DNA from: Levilactobacillus fujinensis
GTDB lineage: Bacteria; Bacillota; Bacilli; Lactobacillales; Lactobacillaceae
NCBI RefSeq assembly: GCF_003946335.1
Contig: NZ_RHNX01000014.1
Span: 1-64,000, forward strand
Length of the DNA: 64,000 nt
Direction: 5' to 3'
In this document: positions 62,107 through 64,000 of the stretch, piece after piece
How positions within the stretch are numbered: position 1 is the first letter of the stretch
How the letters are laid out: each line of letters begins with the position of its first letter
Made by a program: the position numbers and the translations under genes
The notes under the pieces: generated by a model
What the model saw: the letters and a program-made list of their open reading frames with translations, nothing else
Databases searched by the model: none
Told to the model about the DNA's origin: nothing

Positions 62107-64000
62107 TTAATTTTTCGTCACGTGATTATCTGAAGCAATCACATGGCCGTCACGAACGACTTTATACGCCCCTGATTTACCGGACGCAACCGTAAACGGC
62201 AACGTCACCGTCGTATCAGCCGTAATCGTCATCTGTTTGTAAATCGTACTTAAAGAGTGATCCTGATCACGCAGATAAATTTGAATCAGATTGGACGCCG
62301 TACTACTACTGCTACTCGTATCGCTGCTATCATCGGTCGTATCCGTCGATGAGCTGTCCGCACTGCTATCATCAAATGGAATCTTAACGCTCACACTGAA
62401 CTGATCGACACTGGAGCTACTTTCACTCTCCGCACCACGAGACAAGGTTAGTGTCACCTCGTCACCCTCTTGGACGACGGCCCCTTCACCTGGTGACTGC
62501 CGGATGACGTGACCCTTCGTCACATCACTTGAATAGGCGTACTGAAACGCCAGGTTCAAGTTGTGATTCGACGCGTAGCTCTGGGCTTGCGCCTTGGTCT
62601 TATCAGTCAGATCGGCTAAGGTCACGGTTTCAGATCCAGTAGATACGGTAAACGTGACGGCCGTATCTGCCGGAACAACGCTCTGTCCTGCTTCAATGCT
62701 CTGCTGCATGATCTTTCCAGCAGGTACACTGGTCGAATGGACCGACTCGCGATGAACGGTAAATCCAGTGGCCTGAAGCTTAGCCGCCGTGCTGGCATAA
62801 GAATCACCTTGATAATCCGCTAATTTATAGCGTTTGGGTCCAGTGCTGATCCACAGGTCGACTTCGCTTTCCTGCTTGAGCTGTGTACCCGAGCGGGGTT
62901 CGGTCCGTACGACACGACCAACCTTGACTTTGGCACTTGCTGTCTTGTGAACCGTGCCTGCCGTTAAATGTGCAGAAACTAGTTCTGTTTTGGCGATTGC
63001 TTCCTTCTTACCTACAACATCAGGCACACTGGTCATATGTGGCCGGAAGAGTGCCATTCCGATGATAATACCGGCGATCAGCAAGACCACAACCAAACCT
63101 GCCATCAGAAATTTTCGGCGGCGAGGGTGCCGCGTCTTTTTTCGGCCCTTCTTAGGGGTCGCTGACGCCTTATCCGCCGTTTTTTCTGGCATATCCTTAG
63201 CCTCAGCCGGTGTCGTTTCACTGAGTGGGAGTGCTGAAGACAACACGCCACTCAGCGGCAAGACCTTCGTTTCCCCATCATCGCCGCGCATTGGCGTAAA
63301 TTTCAATTCACCCGCCCGCTTTGGTGACAACGAGGTCTTCAGATCCTCAGCCATACTCGCGGCATCGGTATACCGATCCTCAGGACGCTTAGAGGTCGCC
63401 TTTAAAACAACATTTTCTAAGGCCTGTGGAATCCGTGGGTCAATCTCTCTAACCGACGGAATCTCCGACTGGAAGTGTTTCAACGCAATGGAGACCGCCG
63501 TTTCCCCCTCAAAGGGTACCGTACCGGTCAACATTTCGTACAAAATAATCCCTAGAGAGTAAATGTCCGACTGCTTGGTCGCCATCCCTCCACGCGCTTG
63601 TTCTGGCGACAGATAGTGTACGGACCCCAAAACCGTATTGGTCTGTGTCAGGCTGTGTTCGGATAAAGCAACCGCGATACCAAAATCGGTGATTTTCGCC
63701 ACACGATTTTGATCGATCAAAATATTTTGGGGCTTTAGGTCCCGGTGAATAATGTTATGCTCATGAGCTGTCTGAACGGCGCCTAAAATCTGTTCCATAA
63801 TTTGAATGACTTCCTGATACGCAATCGGAAAGTGATCCTTGATGTACGCCTTCAAATCAGTTCCTTCGACATACTCCATGACTAAATACTGCATCCCATT
63901 TTCTTCACCAACATCGTAAACTTGAACGATATTTTGGTGAACCAACTCGGTCGCCGCCAGCGCCTCACGTTGGAACCGCCGAATTGTACTGGGATCATCT
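62107..64000 (-). CDS. prkC: serine/threonine protein kinase with PASTA domains (5' end outside the window)
   Basis: The frame is open to base 64000, so the N-terminal start is missing; the visible part starts in the kinase N-lobe (TIRRFQREALAA). HRDLKPQNIL and DFGIAVALSE are the catalytic and DFG motifs, and a TM helix (FLMAGLVVVLLIAGIIIGMAL) follows a basic linker. Then come three PASTA repeats (VPDVVGK, LADYQGDS, LADLTDKT) and a Ser/Asp/Thr-rich stretch with a final beta-like domain. Senses muropeptides or lipid II at the cell surface. Followed by rsgA, rpe and thiN as usual. Confidence 0.95.
   Translation of the reverse strand, partial: DDPSTIRRFQREALAATELVHQNIVQVYDVGEENGMQYLVMEYVEGTDLKAYIKDHFPIAYQEVIQIMEQILGAVQTAHEHNIIHRDLKPQNILIDQNRVAKITDFGIAVALSEHSLTQTNTVLGSVHYLSPEQARGGMATKQSDIYSLGIILYEMLTGTVPFEGETAVSIALKHFQSEIPSVREIDPRIPQALENVVLKATSKRPEDRYTDAASMAEDLKTSLSPKRAGELKFTPMRGDDGETKVLPLSGVLSSALPLSETTPAEAKDMPEKTADKASATPKKGRKKTRHPRRRKFLMAGLVVVLLIAGIIIGMALFRPHMTSVPDVVGKKEAIAKTELVSAHLTAGTVHKTASAKVKVGRVVRTEPRSGTQLKQESEVDLWISTGPKRYKLADYQGDSYASTAAKLQATGFTVHRESVHSTSVPAGKIMQQSIEAGQSVVPADTAVTFTVSTGSETVTLADLTDKTKAQAQSYASNHNLNLAFQYAYSSDVTKGHVIRQSPGEGAVVQEGDEVTLTLSRGAESESSSSVDQFSVSVKIPFDDSSADSSSTDTTDDSSDTSSSSSTASNLIQIYLRDQDHSLSTIYKQMTITADTTVTLPFTVASGKSGAYKVVRDGHVIASDNHVTKN

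Overview
The window looks like a chromosomal segment of a low-to-mid GC member of the Lactobacillaceae, most like the Levilactobacillus/Lactiplantibacillus side of the family. The evidence is the preserved Bacillota housekeeping order (prkC-rsgA-rpe-thiN, rpmB, asp23-like, fakA-like, recG-plsX-acpP-rnc-smc-ftsY, ylxM-ffh, rpsP-khpA-rimM-trmD-rplS), AGGAGG-type ribosome binding sites and the type of CRISPR repeat. The exact species is inference. No rRNA or tRNA gene was recognised.

Layout. 1-14.3 kb: assorted metabolic and transport genes (rRNA methylase, HAD phosphatase, ArgE/DapE deacylase, ASCH protein, glycerol kinase, tautomerase, YitT protein, C69 dipeptidase, YjeM-type transporter, Kup potassium transporter), broken up by copies of a repeat element. 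14.5-28.65 kb: a complete type I-E CRISPR-Cas locus on the minus strand, with genes cas3-cas8e-cas11-cas7-cas5-cas6e-cas1-cas2/dnaQ. It is flanked by two large arrays, of 39 repeats (14510-16856) and 34 repeats (26607-28647). 28.7-33.3 kb: a zone of decayed genes (frameshifted AAC(3)-like acetyltransferase, DJ-1-like protein and MFS transporter) with small membrane proteins. 33.4-44.0 kb: rplS-trmD-rimM, khpA-rpsP and ffh-ylxM, with a non-housekeeping block between rpsP and ffh: a small gene, a VWA protein, a MoxR-type AAA+ ATPase, and a P-type ATPase preceded by a probable Mn2+ (yybP-ykoY) riboswitch. 44.3-46.0 kb: a GNAT acetyltransferase, and an XRE regulator with a frameshifted membrane partner. 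46.1-58.6 kb: ftsY-smc-rnc-acpP-plsX-recG-fakA-asp23-like and rpmB. 59.1-64 kb: a full copy of the repeat element, then thiN, rpe, rsgA and a Ser/Thr kinase with PASTA domains that runs off the window.

Most notable signals. (1) A family of non-autonomous elements of about 620 bp with 14-bp terminal inverted repeats. One copy has a perfect 8-bp target duplication lying on the glpK stop codon and has captured an internal piece of a yfhO-like gene. The family also carries conserved nested hairpins. (2) The two CRISPR arrays share a 64-bp leader-proximal segment which, at array 1, includes the 3' end of cas2/dnaQ. (3) A manganese riboswitch sits in front of a P-type ATPase that would otherwise be called a calcium pump. 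(4) A coupled AAA+/VWA/small-protein operon is inserted in the normally tight ffh-rpsP region. (5) Glycerol kinase has Thr at position 232, where PTS-regulated relatives have the phosphorylated His.

How it fits together: cas transcription probably starts near 26.34 kb and runs toward array 1, while array 2 has its own candidate promoter. The SRP and translation genes (ffh, ylxM, ftsY, rpsP, rimM, trmD, rplS) and the lipid/division genes (acpP, plsX, fakA-like, smc) form the conserved backbone.
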